64,000 bases of DNA from Xanthocytophaga agilis (GCF_030068605.1 NZ_JASJOU010000001.1:806001-870000), one strand, 5' to 3'. Shown: positions 45,034 through 53,995, counted from the stretch's first letter. A program made the numbers and translations. The notes: generated from the sequence alone by a model not told the origin.

Positions 45034-45303
45034 TTACTTTTTCTCTGCTAATCCATAGGTTATTCCTATTTCCCAAAAAAAGTTTTTCAATAGATCCCAT
45101 TTTTCAGAACAGAAATCGCCAAGCTGAACTTTAGGAGAATGTTCTTCATTTTGACATTCAAAACAGAGTTCTATAAAGGCAAATGCTTTATTGTGAGTGT
45201 TATAAAAACAATCTTGTGTCTGGGAGAATAGCATAGACTTGTGGTTTGCATTACTCGTCCTTTGTGATGATTTATTTTTGAACAGTTTGTACCAGTGATG
45301 CAT
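45034..45303 (-). CDS. Small hypothetical protein or remnant behind GH1 gene
   Basis: This frame is 89 aa from ATG 45303 and overlaps the last 32 bases of the GH1 gene. The C-terminal part (AFAFIELCFECQNEE, then QLGDFCSEKWDLLKNFFWEI and GITYG) looks like the end of a family of Bacteroidota hypothetical proteins with a CFEC and GDFCxEK pattern, recalled from memory. Those proteins have a longer N-terminal half, absent here, so this may be a truncated copy. Confidence 0.45.
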   Translation of the reverse strand: MHHWYKLFKNKSSQRTSNANHKSMLFSQTQDCFYNTHNKAFAFIELCFECQNEEHSPKVQLGDFCSEKWDLLKNFFWEIGITYGLAEKK

Positions 45304-46639
45304 TCGGGATGGTGGTTTGTTGCGAAATCCAGTCCCGATACCAGTAGCCAGAATCTTTGATAATACGTTGTTGGGTGTCAAAGTCTATATGTACTAATCC
45401 AAACCGGGGGCGATATCCTTCCGCCCATTCAAAGTTATCCATAAAAGTCCATACAAAATAACCATCAACCCGGATTCCTTCTTCTCTGGCTCGCAATACC
45501 TGTGCTATATGGTCTTTAAGATACTGTGTTCGTTTGGTATCATGTACACGATTATTTTCAACTTTGTCTGGAAACGCTGCCCCATTTTCGGTGACAAATA
45601 TCTTCTTTACCCCTGGATAAGACGCAAATTTATGGAGCATTTGATAAATACATTCCGGATACACTTCCCAGCCCATAAGAGTAGGTTCAATACCGCGATT
45701 AGCGGCCTTTACCAGATCTGCATTGACAAAAGGCATCCACCAGGAATATTTGGCTACTTCGCGTGTGTAGTTCTGAATACCAATAAAGTCATATTCGAAG
45801 GGAAGTAATTTCTCATCGCCATTTCGAAAATACTTTTCGACCCTGTTTAAAAACGGCAGATCTTTTACAGGGTATCCCATACCCAATGATGGCTCTATAT
45901 ACAATCGGTTGAGCAAAGCATCTACACGTTGGGCTGCCTGTACATCACGAGGGGAGTTGCTGAATGGCGTTACATAGGAACAGGAAAATGTAGTGCCAAC
46001 CTGTGCCTGTGGCTGATAATGCTTCACGATACGGGCTCCTTCTGCCTGACATAAAGCCGCATGATGCATAGCAGGAATAAAGTTCTTTAACCAGCGTTTG
46101 CCAGGGGCATGAATACCCAGAAAGTATCCAGCTCCTGTAAATACCATTGGCTCATTAAGAACCATCCAGTATTTTACGCGATCTCCGAAATGTTTCAGAC
46201 AGATTTCACTATAATCCTTAAACCAGTCTACCACATGTCGGTTAGTCCAGCCACCTTTTTGTTCCAGCACGTGTGGCAAATCCCAGTGATACAGAGTAAC
46301 CCAGGGTTCAATCCCTCTTTTAATACAACTATCAATCAGACGATTGTAGAAATCAATACCTTTTTGATTTACGTGTCCTGTTCCCTGAGGCATGATACGT
46401 GACCAAGCAATTGAGAAACGAAAATGCCGAATACCCAGCGACTGCATAATATCTAGATCGGCTTCGTATCTATGATAGAAATCACAGCTTATATTGGCTG
46501 TCTGGTTCAGATAGGTATTTCCTCTTTTATTGGAAAACGCATCCCATACAGATAATCCTTTACCATCTTCCTGCCAAGCACCTTCAATCTGATAGGCAGC
46601 TACTGAGGTTCCCCAATAAAAATCGTTTGATTGACTCAC
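45272..46639 (-). CDS. GH1 family beta-glucosidase
   Basis: This 455-aa protein has a GTG start and a complete TIM-barrel. It opens FYWGTSVAAYQIEGAWQEDG, with general acid/base E163 in LNEP and nucleophile E351 in FVTENG. Substrate-binding W and E residues lie in FMDNFEWAEGYRPRFGLV. It hydrolyses beta-glucosides or cello-oligosaccharides; no signal peptide is present, so it acts in the cytosol. It lies about 100 bases downstream of a glycosyltransferase gene and is separated from it by a hairpin terminator. Confidence 0.95.
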   Translation of the reverse strand: MSQSNDFYWGTSVAAYQIEGAWQEDGKGLSVWDAFSNKRGNTYLNQTANISCDFYHRYEADLDIMQSLGIRHFRFSIAWSRIMPQGTGHVNQKGIDFYNRLIDSCIKRGIEPWVTLYHWDLPHVLEQKGGWTNRHVVDWFKDYSEICLKHFGDRVKYWMVLNEPMVFTGAGYFLGIHAPGKRWLKNFIPAMHHAALCQAEGARIVKHYQPQAQVGTTFSCSYVTPFSNSPRDVQAAQRVDALLNRLYIEPSLGMGYPVKDLPFLNRVEKYFRNGDEKLLPFEYDFIGIQNYTREVAKYSWWMPFVNADLVKAANRGIEPTLMGWEVYPECIYQMLHKFASYPGVKKIFVTENGAAFPDKVENNRVHDTKRTQYLKDHIAQVLRAREEGIRVDGYFVWTFMDNFEWAEGYRPRFGLVHIDFDTQQRIIKDSGYWYRDWISQQTTIPNASLVQTVQK

Positions 46640-46656
46640 TATTTATTTTGTTAATA

Positions 46657-46696
46657 GAGAAAATACTCCCTCTGAAAACAGAAAGTGTATTTTCTC
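46657..46696 (-). terminator. Hairpin between glycosyltransferase and GH1 genes
   Basis: Outer arms of 10 bp (46657-46666 with 46687-46696) enclose a weaker inner stem. It lies about 45 bases past the stop of the glycosyltransferase gene on the minus strand. Confidence 0.65.
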
Positions 46697-46742
46697 AGAT
46701 ACTATTCATTCTATTTCTGCCAAGATCAACCTCTATTACCTC

Positions 46743-47732
46743 TTATTTTACATGATTAGCAATTACCTGATCTATAATCTTTTCAGTGATATCCGGATAG
46801 CTAACAGGAATTGTTTGACCATATTTGAGCCACTCAGCTATTTTGGGTAAGTGTTTTTTCTTGAATTTCTTTATAACAGGTACACCCATTTTTTCCAGAG
46901 CCGCTGCATTGCAGTGCTGCTCATATTGATTTTTCATAGGGATAACCAATACTTTCTTCTTCAAAAACAATGCCTCCGCTGGAGTTTCGAAACCTGCACC
47001 ACACAAAATACCTGTACTGGAAGTCATGCTTTTTATAAAACCATCATTGTTAACAGGTTGTATACTCACATTGTTTGTAACAACTGGCGTTTTGCAATGC
47101 TTGGAGAAAACTTCCCAGCGAGCATCAGGCAAACGGGTTAGCATATCCTGCAGATGTTCGTCATCATAGGATGGAAGGTATACTGTATAATGTCCATTGT
47201 CTGTAGGCTTCAGTTCCCGTATCTGCTGACGGATAACAGGTGTAAACGTATGATCATCATACGACTGAAAATGGAAGCCATACGCACTGGTAGTCGGTGC
47301 ATAGGATTGTAACACTAGCTTACCAATAGGGTCTACTGTATCGGGTACAGGAGCTTTGGGAGATAGCACAGCTGACTGATGACTTAAGCCAATACACTCT
47401 TTTTTTCGAAGGCGGCAAGCCCAGGCGGTAACAGGTTCAAAGTCATTTAAAACCAGATCATAGGATTCTACAGGCACACTGCGTATTTCCTTGATAAATT
47501 GTTTGGATTTGGCCTGTTTGAAAGTCTTATATAAGTCTACTCCACCTTTCTTTCCAAAGACAAAGTATAATCCATGAAGTTTATATTTAATCTCATAAGG
47601 AAGAGATATATCTACCTGTTTTCCACTGACAAGCAGATCGACTTCTCCTTTTTTTTGTAATAAGGGTATAATATCCCTGGCACGGCTTAAATGTCCGTTA
47701 CCAGTTCCCTGAATAGCATAAAGTATTTTCAT
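46743..47732 (-). CDS. Glycosyltransferase, MJ1255/MurG-like (GT-B fold)
   Basis: This 329-aa cytosolic protein has the opening ILYAIQGTGNGHLSRARDII typical of MJ1255-type glycosyltransferases, VLNDFEPVTAWACR in the N-lobe, and a C-lobe donor-site region ILCGAGFETPAEALFLKKKV then LVIPMKNQYEQHCNAAALEK. The donor is probably a UDP-sugar; the acceptor is unknown. No membrane helix is seen. A hairpin terminator follows at 46657-46696. Confidence 0.85.
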   Translation of the reverse strand: MKILYAIQGTGNGHLSRARDIIPLLQKKGEVDLLVSGKQVDISLPYEIKYKLHGLYFVFGKKGGVDLYKTFKQAKSKQFIKEIRSVPVESYDLVLNDFEPVTAWACRLRKKECIGLSHQSAVLSPKAPVPDTVDPIGKLVLQSYAPTTSAYGFHFQSYDDHTFTPVIRQQIRELKPTDNGHYTVYLPSYDDEHLQDMLTRLPDARWEVFSKHCKTPVVTNNVSIQPVNNDGFIKSMTSSTGILCGAGFETPAEALFLKKKVLVIPMKNQYEQHCNAAALEKMGVPVIKKFKKKHLPKIAEWLKYGQTIPVSYPDITEKIIDQVIANHVK

Positions 47733-47848
47733 AAGTTACTATATTAATATGAGATGGGTAAGTTAAAAAATACTGAAGTGTAGTACAAACATCGTTTGTA
47801 GCCGATATGTACGTTTTCCCTTTCTCATTGATGTTGTTTCACAATAAA

Positions 47849-47880
47849 TAACCCCACAAGTGAATACACTTGCGGGGTTA
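47849..47880 (-). terminator. Intrinsic terminator (minus strand)
   Basis: A 14-position stem with one mismatch (47849-47862 with 47867-47880) and a 4-nt loop is followed by TTTATTGTG on the minus strand. It ends transcripts from the DUF502 gene or from the tiny ORF just upstream. Confidence 0.75.
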
Positions 47881-47921
47881 CGATGCAGGCTAAAAAATAC
47901 AATCGAATGGGTTTTGATGTA

Positions 47922-48032
47922 TCATAAAGTTTTACCCGCCTTTGGATGGCGTAATGCAGCATTCTGAAAAAATATACGATACAAGAACAAACGTTCCTGT
48001 ACATACTGACGGATAAACATAAATAGTTTCAT
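47922..48032 (-). CDS. Possible 36-aa basic peptide
   Basis: ATG 48032 to TGA 47922 encodes MKLFMFIRQYVQERLFLYRI followed by FFQNAALRHPKAGKTL, an amphipathic, basic peptide. It lies 115 bases beyond the DUF502 stop and 42 bases before a terminator, on the same strand. No homolog is known to me; chance cannot be excluded at this length. Confidence 0.3.
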   Translation of the reverse strand: MKLFMFIRQYVQERLFLYRIFFQNAALRHPKAGKTL

Positions 48033-48147
48033 GGCATAGATACGTTTGCGAATACACGAAAGTACATTTCATATATGAAGTGATAATTGTCCAGACGTGA
48101 AGTTTATGTTAAGAATTACTCGGTTTACAAGCAATCTGTGTGCAACA

Positions 48148-48702
48148 TTATTCGACTACTCCACCTGATACTATAAATTTCATAATAGCTGTAGCTGAGG
48201 TATTAAGCATTGTTACATTTTCCCGAGGGACAATATATAAATCGCCTGAGAAATTGTACGAATGGGGTAGGTATACAGCTACTTTTTCTTCAATACCCAG
48301 ATCATCCAGATTTTGCTGTGTAATGAAACCAAGCTTATACAAAGAAGCTTCCTTATTAAGAAGTACCAGAACAGGCTGGTTGAATTTCTTTTTGTCTCCC
48401 ACAAATGCTGAAATCAGATCTTTTAGGGAAGAGTAGATAATACGAACCAGTGGTAGTTTGGTGATTAGCTTTTCCAGTGAAAAGAAGATGGGTTTTACAA
48501 TGAAAGAGGAGCCAATATAACCAGTTAATGTAAGCCCTGCCAGAACAATTGCCATCCCGACACCAGGATAGTGATCCAAAGGAAGCAGGTTATCAAGCCA
48601 TTGGAAGGATGCTATCAACACATAAATAGTGACACCGATAGGGGCACAGAAAATCAGACCACGAACGAGATATTTAAATACAGCAGTAATGAGTCGGTTC
48701 AT
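48148..48702 (-). CDS. DUF502 domain membrane protein
   Basis: This 184-aa protein has two TM helices (about 10-32 and 48-68) and the DUF502 pattern YLVRGLIFCAPIGVTIYVLI then PLVRIIYSSLKDLISAFVGD and IVPRENVTML. The soluble C-terminal part has a small beta domain. It is widespread in bacteria; the function is unknown. It lies downstream of ispH on the same strand, but a terminator at 48761-48790 separates them. Confidence 0.92.
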   Translation of the reverse strand: MNRLITAVFKYLVRGLIFCAPIGVTIYVLIASFQWLDNLLPLDHYPGVGMAIVLAGLTLTGYIGSSFIVKPIFFSLEKLITKLPLVRIIYSSLKDLISAFVGDKKKFNQPVLVLLNKEASLYKLGFITQQNLDDLGIEEKVAVYLPHSYNFSGDLYIVPRENVTMLNTSATAIMKFIVSGGVVE

Positions 48703-48760
48703 AAGGTGAAGGTAAGTGTTTGCAATGCTGCAAATAGAGACACAATTTTTTGCAAAAATA

Positions 48761-48790
48761 AAAAAGGCTTCACATTCGTAAAGCCTTTTT
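48761..48790 (-). terminator. Intrinsic terminator of the ispH transcript
   Basis: A perfect 10-bp stem (48761-48770 with 48781-48790) and T-rich flanks on both strands lie 19 bases past the ispH stop. Confidence 0.85.
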
Positions 48791-48808
48791 GTAAAGTGTA
48801 ATTAGCTT

Positions 48809-49702
48809 TTAGTGTGCCATCATCGGAAGGTTTTCAATATAACGTGCTACATTTTCCATCAACCACATGGGCGTGGATGTAGCACCACAAATACCTACAG
48901 ATTCCACATTATCAAACCATTCAACATTGAGTTCAGTTTCGTTTTCAATAAAATAACTGCGACTATTTTCAGATTGGCATACTCCGAAAAGAGCTTTTCC
49001 ATTTGAACTCTTCTTACCACTTACAAATACAATTACATCATGTTCATGGGAAAACTTACGAAGTTGAGGTTCACGGTTTGATACTTGCCGGCATATACTA
49101 TCATTGGCATCTAGCATTACATCCAGGCTAGCCTCAGGATTTATTTTTTGAATACGCTCTTCAATGCGATCTTTCATTTTATAAAATCCTTGTGTGCTTT
49201 TAGTTGTCTGACTAAACAGACTGACAGGTCGGGAAAAATCAATCTTATCCAGATCTTCTTCCGTAGTGATAACAATGGCTTTATCCTGTGTTTGACCGGT
49301 TAGACCAATTACCTCTGCATGTCCTACCTGACCATAAATCACAATCTGCCCATTCTCTTCTTCCATCTTGTCAAAAGCATGTTTTACCCTGTTTTGTAAT
49401 TTCAATACTACAGGGCAAGAGGCGTCAATCAGTTCAATATTGTTTTTCAATGCCAATTCATATGTAGCAGGAGGTTCACCATGTGCCCGGATTAGTAATT
49501 TGCAGTCATGCAGTTCCTTCATCTGTTCACGGTCTATGATACGTAAACCTTTATCATGCAACCGTTTTACTTCCATACTGTTATGAACAATGTCTCCCAG
49601 ACAATAAAGAACTTCGGCTGTTTCCATTTCATCTTCCGCCATTTGAATAGCATATTCTACACCAAAACAATACCCGGAATTTTTATCAATGGTCACTTTC
49701 AT
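48809..49702 (-). CDS. ispH: 4-hydroxy-3-methylbut-2-enyl diphosphate reductase
   Basis: This 297-aa [4Fe-4S] enzyme catalyses the last step of the MEP isoprenoid pathway, forming IPP and DMAPP. The three cluster Cys residues lie in SGYCFGV (C12), DASCPVV and DSICRQVSNRE. RAHGEPP, the QTTKSTQ loop and GATSTP are also present. It is the usual Bacteroidota form. It lies 81 bases downstream of cmk on the same strand, a common pairing in this phylum. Confidence 0.97.
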   Translation of the reverse strand: MKVTIDKNSGYCFGVEYAIQMAEDEMETAEVLYCLGDIVHNSMEVKRLHDKGLRIIDREQMKELHDCKLLIRAHGEPPATYELALKNNIELIDASCPVVLKLQNRVKHAFDKMEEENGQIVIYGQVGHAEVIGLTGQTQDKAIVITTEEDLDKIDFSRPVSLFSQTTKSTQGFYKMKDRIEERIQKINPEASLDVMLDANDSICRQVSNREPQLRKFSHEHDVIVFVSGKKSSNGKALFGVCQSENSRSYFIENETELNVEWFDNVESVGICGATSTPMWLMENVARYIENLPMMAH

Positions 49703-49783
49703 ATGTAATTAAATAAACAGTTAATACTGTTAGTGGTAAAATGGAAGAATTGTAATCTTCTTTAAACGAATTTTTATGACAAA

Positions 49784-50485
49784 TCAATGACTTTCCTTTT
49801 GTTCCTTTTCAATCATCTTACTGATCGCCAAATTTACTACAAATTCAATTTGTTCTTCTATCGTAATATAAGTAGTATCTAGCAAATACGAATCTGGTGA
49901 TTGGACAAGTGGGCTTTCTTTGCGAGTAGTGTCCAACAAATCCCTGTGCTTCAGATTTTCAATAATATCTTCCAGATCCACCATATCACCTTTCGCCATT
50001 AACTCCTGCTGACGCCGATAGGCTCTCACGTTCATATCGGCATTCATAAATATTTTAAGTTCCGCATCCGGAAAAACTGTAGTACCAATATCTCTGCCAT
50101 CCATAACAATCCCCCGTTTATGACCCACTTTTTGCTGTAATGTAACCAATGCCTTTCTGACCTCTGGTACTGCACTTACTTCACTGACCCGTTCTGAAAT
50201 ATACATCTTACGGATTTCTTCTTCAACATTTAATCCATTCAAATAAGTTTCACTGGCGTTGGTCTTTGAATTGTATTTAAACTGGATATTTATTTTTTGT
50301 AATGCTTCGTTAACCTGGCGGGGATCAGTAAGTGTGATATAATTTTGGTGAAAGTACAGCGTTACAGCACGGTACATTGCACCCGTATCAATATAGGCAT
50401 ATTTAAGCTTCTCGGCTACTTTTTTGGCGGTAGTACTTTTGCCGCAGGCTGAGTATCCATCAATGGCTACAATAATTTTTTTCAT
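49784..50485 (-). CDS. cmk: (d)CMP kinase
   Basis: This 233-aa cytosolic kinase phosphorylates CMP/dCMP with ATP. The P-loop is IDGYSACGKSTTAKKVA, followed by DTGAMYRAVTLYF, GIVMDGRDIGTTVFPDAELK and the lid block RAYRRQQELM. The length is normal. It is upstream of ispH and probably cotranscribed with it. Its leader carries a -7 element and an inverted repeat. Confidence 0.97.
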   Translation of the reverse strand: MKKIIVAIDGYSACGKSTTAKKVAEKLKYAYIDTGAMYRAVTLYFHQNYITLTDPRQVNEALQKINIQFKYNSKTNASETYLNGLNVEEEIRKMYISERVSEVSAVPEVRKALVTLQQKVGHKRGIVMDGRDIGTTVFPDAELKIFMNADMNVRAYRRQQELMAKGDMVDLEDIIENLKHRDLLDTTRKESPLVQSPDSYLLDTTYITIEEQIEFVVNLAISKMIEKEQKESH

Positions 50486-50513
50486 TTAGTAAGGGTAAAA
50501 TACCTGAAAAGTT

Positions 50514-50579
50514 ATTTACAGACTTTATCTGTTTGCAGGCAGAATGATTGTCTGTAAATAAAACAACACTGCAAATATA
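50514..50579 (-). promoter_or_regulatory. cmk promoter element and leader inverted repeat
   Basis: On the minus strand TATATTTG (50572-50579) matches TAnnTTTG exactly. The leader that follows has a perfect 10-bp inverted repeat (50514-50523 with 50550-50559), starting 29 bases before the cmk ATG. It could be an operator or an RNA hairpin. Confidence 0.4.
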
Positions 50580-50796
50580 AAACCTCTTGGTTATAGAATG
50601 GCGTTTTATTAGAAGTTGTATAGAATAATTTTATAAGCTTTCAAAGCATCTTTTGTGTTGTAACGTTTCCTGTTTAGAGATCTATAGGTAGCGACTGATA
50701 CTCCTTGAAATAGATATGTCGTGCTACAAAGTCTGTTTTTTTCTGCTTAGAAATCATACCATATCACTTCTTTTTATGGAATAGAAATAAAAAAGA

Positions 50797-50822
50797 AACG
50801 CAACCTTATGTGGGGTTGCGTT
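50797..50822 (-). terminator. Terminator behind the tiny lipoprotein genes
   Basis: A 9-bp perfect stem (50797-50805 with 50814-50822) is followed on the minus strand by TCTTTTTTATTTC. It ends transcription coming from 50922-51330. Confidence 0.8.
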
Positions 50823-50921
50823 CTGCTTGAAGAGGAGTAATTATGTATTTTCAATATATAGTTTCGATGGAATGATTGCAAAAGAGATAATAGCCTGTAG
50901 CCTGAGATATGCTCTACAGTA

Positions 50922-51053
50922 TTAGCGTCTATCGTGTTTCTTTCTGGTATGATCTACACTGAAGCTGCGTTTAGGCTGCCATGATTGTTGTGGAGGATGA
51001 TAACAGGATGCCAGAATAGCACCTAAAATAGTCATAGCGATGATCTTTTTCAT
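50922..51053 (-). CDS. Tiny lipoprotein (43 aa)
   Basis: ATG 51053 to TAA 50922 encodes 43 residues, below common gene-calling cut-offs. MKKIIAMTILGAILASC is a complete lipoprotein signal with lipobox LASC (C17), followed by 26 mature residues rich in Pro, Gln, Arg, Lys and His, ending RKKHDRR. It resembles the next gene upstream (48 aa) in length, lipobox, a WxPK motif and the basic end. A terminator follows at 50797-50822. Function is unknown. Confidence 0.7.
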   Translation of the reverse strand: MKKIIAMTILGAILASCYHPPQQSWQPKRSFSVDHTRKKHDRR

Positions 51054-51183
51054 AGCTGTAGTAAATTGATTAAAGTTTTTTAGTTATGTTCTCTGTTCGT
51101 AGATACCATTAAGTGAGTAATGGTGACTCTGTTTTTCAATCTGTTGATGTAAGAATTAAACGCATGATGAATAACTAATTCTC

Positions 51184-51330
51184 TTAACGTTTCTGGTGTT
51201 TCCTTGGGCTTTTGAATGAATCTCTTGAGTGATCCTTTGGTGTCCAGGCTTTAATCAGTGGATTATTATAACGTGGAGCACAAGCTGCAAGGCTTATACT
51301 TATTATCAGGAATGTACAAAGCTTTTTCAT
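51184..51330 (-). CDS. Tiny lipoprotein (48 aa), paralog of 50922-51053
   Basis: ATG 51330 to TAA 51184 encodes 48 residues. MKKLCTFLIISISLAAC is a lipoprotein signal with lipobox LAAC (C17). The 31-residue mature part contains WTPK and DSF and ends RKHQKR, paralleling WQPK, RSF and RKKHDRR in the downstream gene. The shared layout suggests a tandem duplication. A mature part this small and basic could bind lipopolysaccharide, peptidoglycan or a protein partner; that is speculation. Confidence 0.7.
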   Translation of the reverse strand: MKKLCTFLIISISLAACAPRYNNPLIKAWTPKDHSRDSFKSPRKHQKR

Positions 51331-51557
51331 GTTCCTATGGCTGGTTGATATTGTTTAAAATTGTTGAGGCTACTTACTAATTGGTTTGATAATCAGTTAG
51401 TTTGAGCCAATTTTTCTTTTTATTTTTTAATTCCATAACCTTGTTATAAGGTAACCAGCTAATCTTGTACAGGTTTATTTGTTTTCGGTTATATGTATGT
51501 TTTGTTTTTATTTGCTACATTATTTGACATTTAGACTCTATTTCGCTGATTTTTTAA

Positions 51558-53186
51558 ATGAATACTTCAGATATAACAGGACAACTGGTTGATGTATGCC
51601 AGAAGAGAATTTACCCAGCCAGAATAGTTATTCAACATGGTAAAATTGCTGAGATAACTCCCATAGATTCAGCACCAGAGGTTTTTATAATTCCCGGTTT
51701 TGTGGATGCGCATGTACATATCGAAAGTTCAATGCTTACTCCCTCTCAGTTTGCTCGTCTGGCAGTGGTGCATGGTACGATAGCTACTGTTTCAGATCCT
51801 CATGAGATTGGAAATGTGCTGGGTCTGGAAGGTGTAAGGTATATGATTGAAAATGGTAAGATGGTTCCCTTTTATTTCAATTTTGGGGCTCCATCGTGCG
51901 TGCCAGCCACTATTTTTGAAACAGCAGGTGCCGAGATAACAGTGGATGATGTACAGGAGTTATTACAAATGGAGGAAATAAAGTATCTGGCGGAAATGAT
52001 GAACTATCCTGGTGTATTGCAACAGGATGCTACTGTAATGGCAAAAATTGATGCTGCGAAAAAGGTAAACAAACCTGTGGATGGTCATGCTCCCGGATTG
52101 AGAGGAGAACAGGCATTAAAATATATAGAGGCAGGTATTAGCACTGATCATGAGTGTTTTACAGCAGAAGAGGCGTTGGATAAGCTGAAAGGAGGGATGA
52201 AAATACTGATTCGTGAAGGAAGTGCTGCAAAGAATTTTGAAGCATTGATTGGACTTCTGCCTGACTATCCAGACCAAATGATGTTTTGTTCTGATGACAA
52301 ACATCCCGATAGCCTGGTTGATGGACATATTAATGTGTTGGCTGCTAGAGCGGTAGAGAAAGGTTGTGATGTGTTTGATGTCTTACAGGTGGCTTGTATA
52401 AATCCTGTGTTACATTATAAACTGGATTCGGGATTGATTCGGGTTGGAGATAATGCTGATTTGATTGTGGTACAAAACCTGAAATCTTTTAAAGTGCTTC
52501 AAACCTACATTAAAGGAAGCCTGGTTGCTGAGAATGGTCAGACGAATATTTCATCTTTCGAAAGTAAGATTATCAATCACTTTGATGTTTCTTTCAAGTC
52601 TCCTGACCAATTCCTTGTCAAAGATACCGGAAAACAGATTTTTGTGATAGAGGCCATTGATGGGCAACTTATAACAAATAAGCTAACCTATCCAACACTT
52701 GTACAAAATGGGTATATTCAAAGTGATGTTGAAAAAGATATACTCAAGATTGCTGTTGTGAATCGTTACCATGAAGCTCCTGCTGCCATAGGATTTATTA
52801 AGAATATGGGATTAAAAGAGGGAGCTTTAGCATCCTCAGTGGCACATGACTCACATAATATCATTGTAGTAGGAGTAGATGATGACTCCATATGCAAAGC
52901 TGTGAATCTAATTATTGAAGCCAAAGGGGGATTAGCTGGTGTGACCAAACACGAAAAACAGATTATTCCTTTACCAATTGCTGGTTTGATGACAGGGGTA
53001 GATGGCTATCAGGTGGCTCAGCAGTATGCGAATCTGGATTTGATGGCCAAAAAAATGGGCAGTACCTTATTATCTCCTTTTATGACATTATCTTTTATGG
53101 CATTGCTCGTGATTCCATCTTTGAAACTAAGTGATAAAGGTTTATTTGATGGAGATACATTTCAGTTTGTGCCAGTGGTAAGATAA
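51558..53186 (+). CDS. ade: Adenine deaminase
   Basis: This 542-aa amidohydrolase converts adenine to hypoxanthine in purine salvage. The metal-binding motif is VDAHVHIESSML; PHEIGNVLG, DGHAPGLRG, STDHECFTAEEA and FCSDDKHPDSLVDGHIN are present. The C-terminal Ade-specific domain has VAHDSHNIIVVGVDD. Length and domain order are normal for the metal-dependent Ade family. It acts in the cytosol and appears monocistronic. Confidence 0.96.
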   Translation: MNTSDITGQLVDVCQKRIYPARIVIQHGKIAEITPIDSAPEVFIIPGFVDAHVHIESSMLTPSQFARLAVVHGTIATVSDPHEIGNVLGLEGVRYMIENGKMVPFYFNFGAPSCVPATIFETAGAEITVDDVQELLQMEEIKYLAEMMNYPGVLQQDATVMAKIDAAKKVNKPVDGHAPGLRGEQALKYIEAGISTDHECFTAEEALDKLKGGMKILIREGSAAKNFEALIGLLPDYPDQMMFCSDDKHPDSLVDGHINVLAARAVEKGCDVFDVLQVACINPVLHYKLDSGLIRVGDNADLIVVQNLKSFKVLQTYIKGSLVAENGQTNISSFESKIINHFDVSFKSPDQFLVKDTGKQIFVIEAIDGQLITNKLTYPTLVQNGYIQSDVEKDILKIAVVNRYHEAPAAIGFIKNMGLKEGALASSVAHDSHNIIVVGVDDDSICKAVNLIIEAKGGLAGVTKHEKQIIPLPIAGLMTGVDGYQVAQQYANLDLMAKKMGSTLLSPFMTLSFMALLVIPSLKLSDKGLFDGDTFQFVPVVR

Positions 53187-53415
53187 TGTTCCCTTATCAG
53201 ATGTACCTGAAATATGTCGAATTGTGGAGAATATATCCCAGTTTGGATGAGTAAAAAGAGGAATTTGGTGTGGGTTATATAATGAGTATTGTCGTTTAAT
53301 GTATTGGTATTCAATGAATTATTATTGAGTTTGAATTTGTACTGTCGTTTGTGCACACATTTTTTAGTAAAAGCTGTATTAATATTATTTTTTGATACAC
53401 TAAACTATTTCAAAG

Positions 53416-53940
53416 ATGAAAACGACAAAATTAACTTTTTTAGCTGTTCTGATGTGCCTTTTCACAATTAGTTTTACACTGCCAAGTTGTGAGTCTAAAA
53501 CTGAGAGAGCGGCAGAGAATGTTGAAGATGAAAAAGAAGATGTACAAGAAGCACAGCGTGATGCACAAGGTAATGTAGCTGAAGAGCAAGCTGAACTAGA
53601 CAGTGCACGGGTAGATCTGGCTGAAGCATGGATGAAAGAAAGAGAAGACATGAGGATGGAACTTCAGGAAGAACGTGTGAAACTGGATACAAAAATCAAT
53701 GATCTGGAAACAGATATGAAAGCTGCCAAAGCAGATGCCAAAGAAGATTATCGTAAGGCAATTGCTGATTTGAGAGAAGAACGTCGTGAGATGGATGCTA
53801 AAACTGATCGTTTGCAAAATTCAACCAAAGCAAATTGGGAAGAAACAAAAGCAGATGTTCGTCAAACTGCTGATCGGGTAGAGGCTAAGTTGAAAAAAGC
53901 AGGTAAAGACGTAAAAGATTACTTTAAAGGTGATAACTAA
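53416..53940 (+). CDS. Coiled-coil lipoprotein
   Basis: This 174-aa protein has lipobox LPSC (C25). The mature part is almost entirely charged alpha-helical heptads rich in E, K, D and A (for example QEERVKLDTKINDLETDMKA), forming long coiled coils. It ends KDVKDYFKGDN. The layout resembles the sll1863-type or YtxH-like stress-associated proteins, but I cannot assign a family firmly. It is probably anchored in the outer or inner membrane. A strong terminator follows. Confidence 0.75.
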   Translation: MKTTKLTFLAVLMCLFTISFTLPSCESKTERAAENVEDEKEDVQEAQRDAQGNVAEEQAELDSARVDLAEAWMKEREDMRMELQEERVKLDTKINDLETDMKAAKADAKEDYRKAIADLREERREMDAKTDRLQNSTKANWEETKADVRQTADRVEAKLKKAGKDVKDYFKGDN

Positions 53941-53963
53941 GCAATTGTTATCTAGTTAAACTG

Positions 53964-53995
53964 ATGCTGACCAGAAACCTGGTCAGCATTTTTTA
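53964..53995 (+). terminator. Intrinsic terminator of the coiled-coil lipoprotein gene
   Basis: A perfect 11-bp stem (53964-53974 with 53979-53989) with a 4-nt loop is followed by TTTTATTTT. Confidence 0.9.

Larger units (their letters stand above)
47733..48147. other. Intergenic stretch with a terminator and a candidate tiny ORF
   Basis: This 415-base gap holds the terminator at 47849-47880 and the 36-codon frame at 47922-48032. The remaining bases upstream of the glycosyltransferase gene contain no recognisable element. Confidence 0.55.
50486..50921. other. Gene-free stretch between cmk and the tiny lipoprotein genes
   Basis: This stretch contains the cmk leader (inverted repeat and -7 element) and the terminator at 50797-50822. 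The rest is AT-rich without an ORF that I can support. Confidence 0.55.

Noticed and set aside
53400-53817. Minus-strand frames opposite the coiled-coil lipoprotein
   Set aside because: They are Ser/Leu/Phe-rich mirror images of a charged coiled-coil gene.
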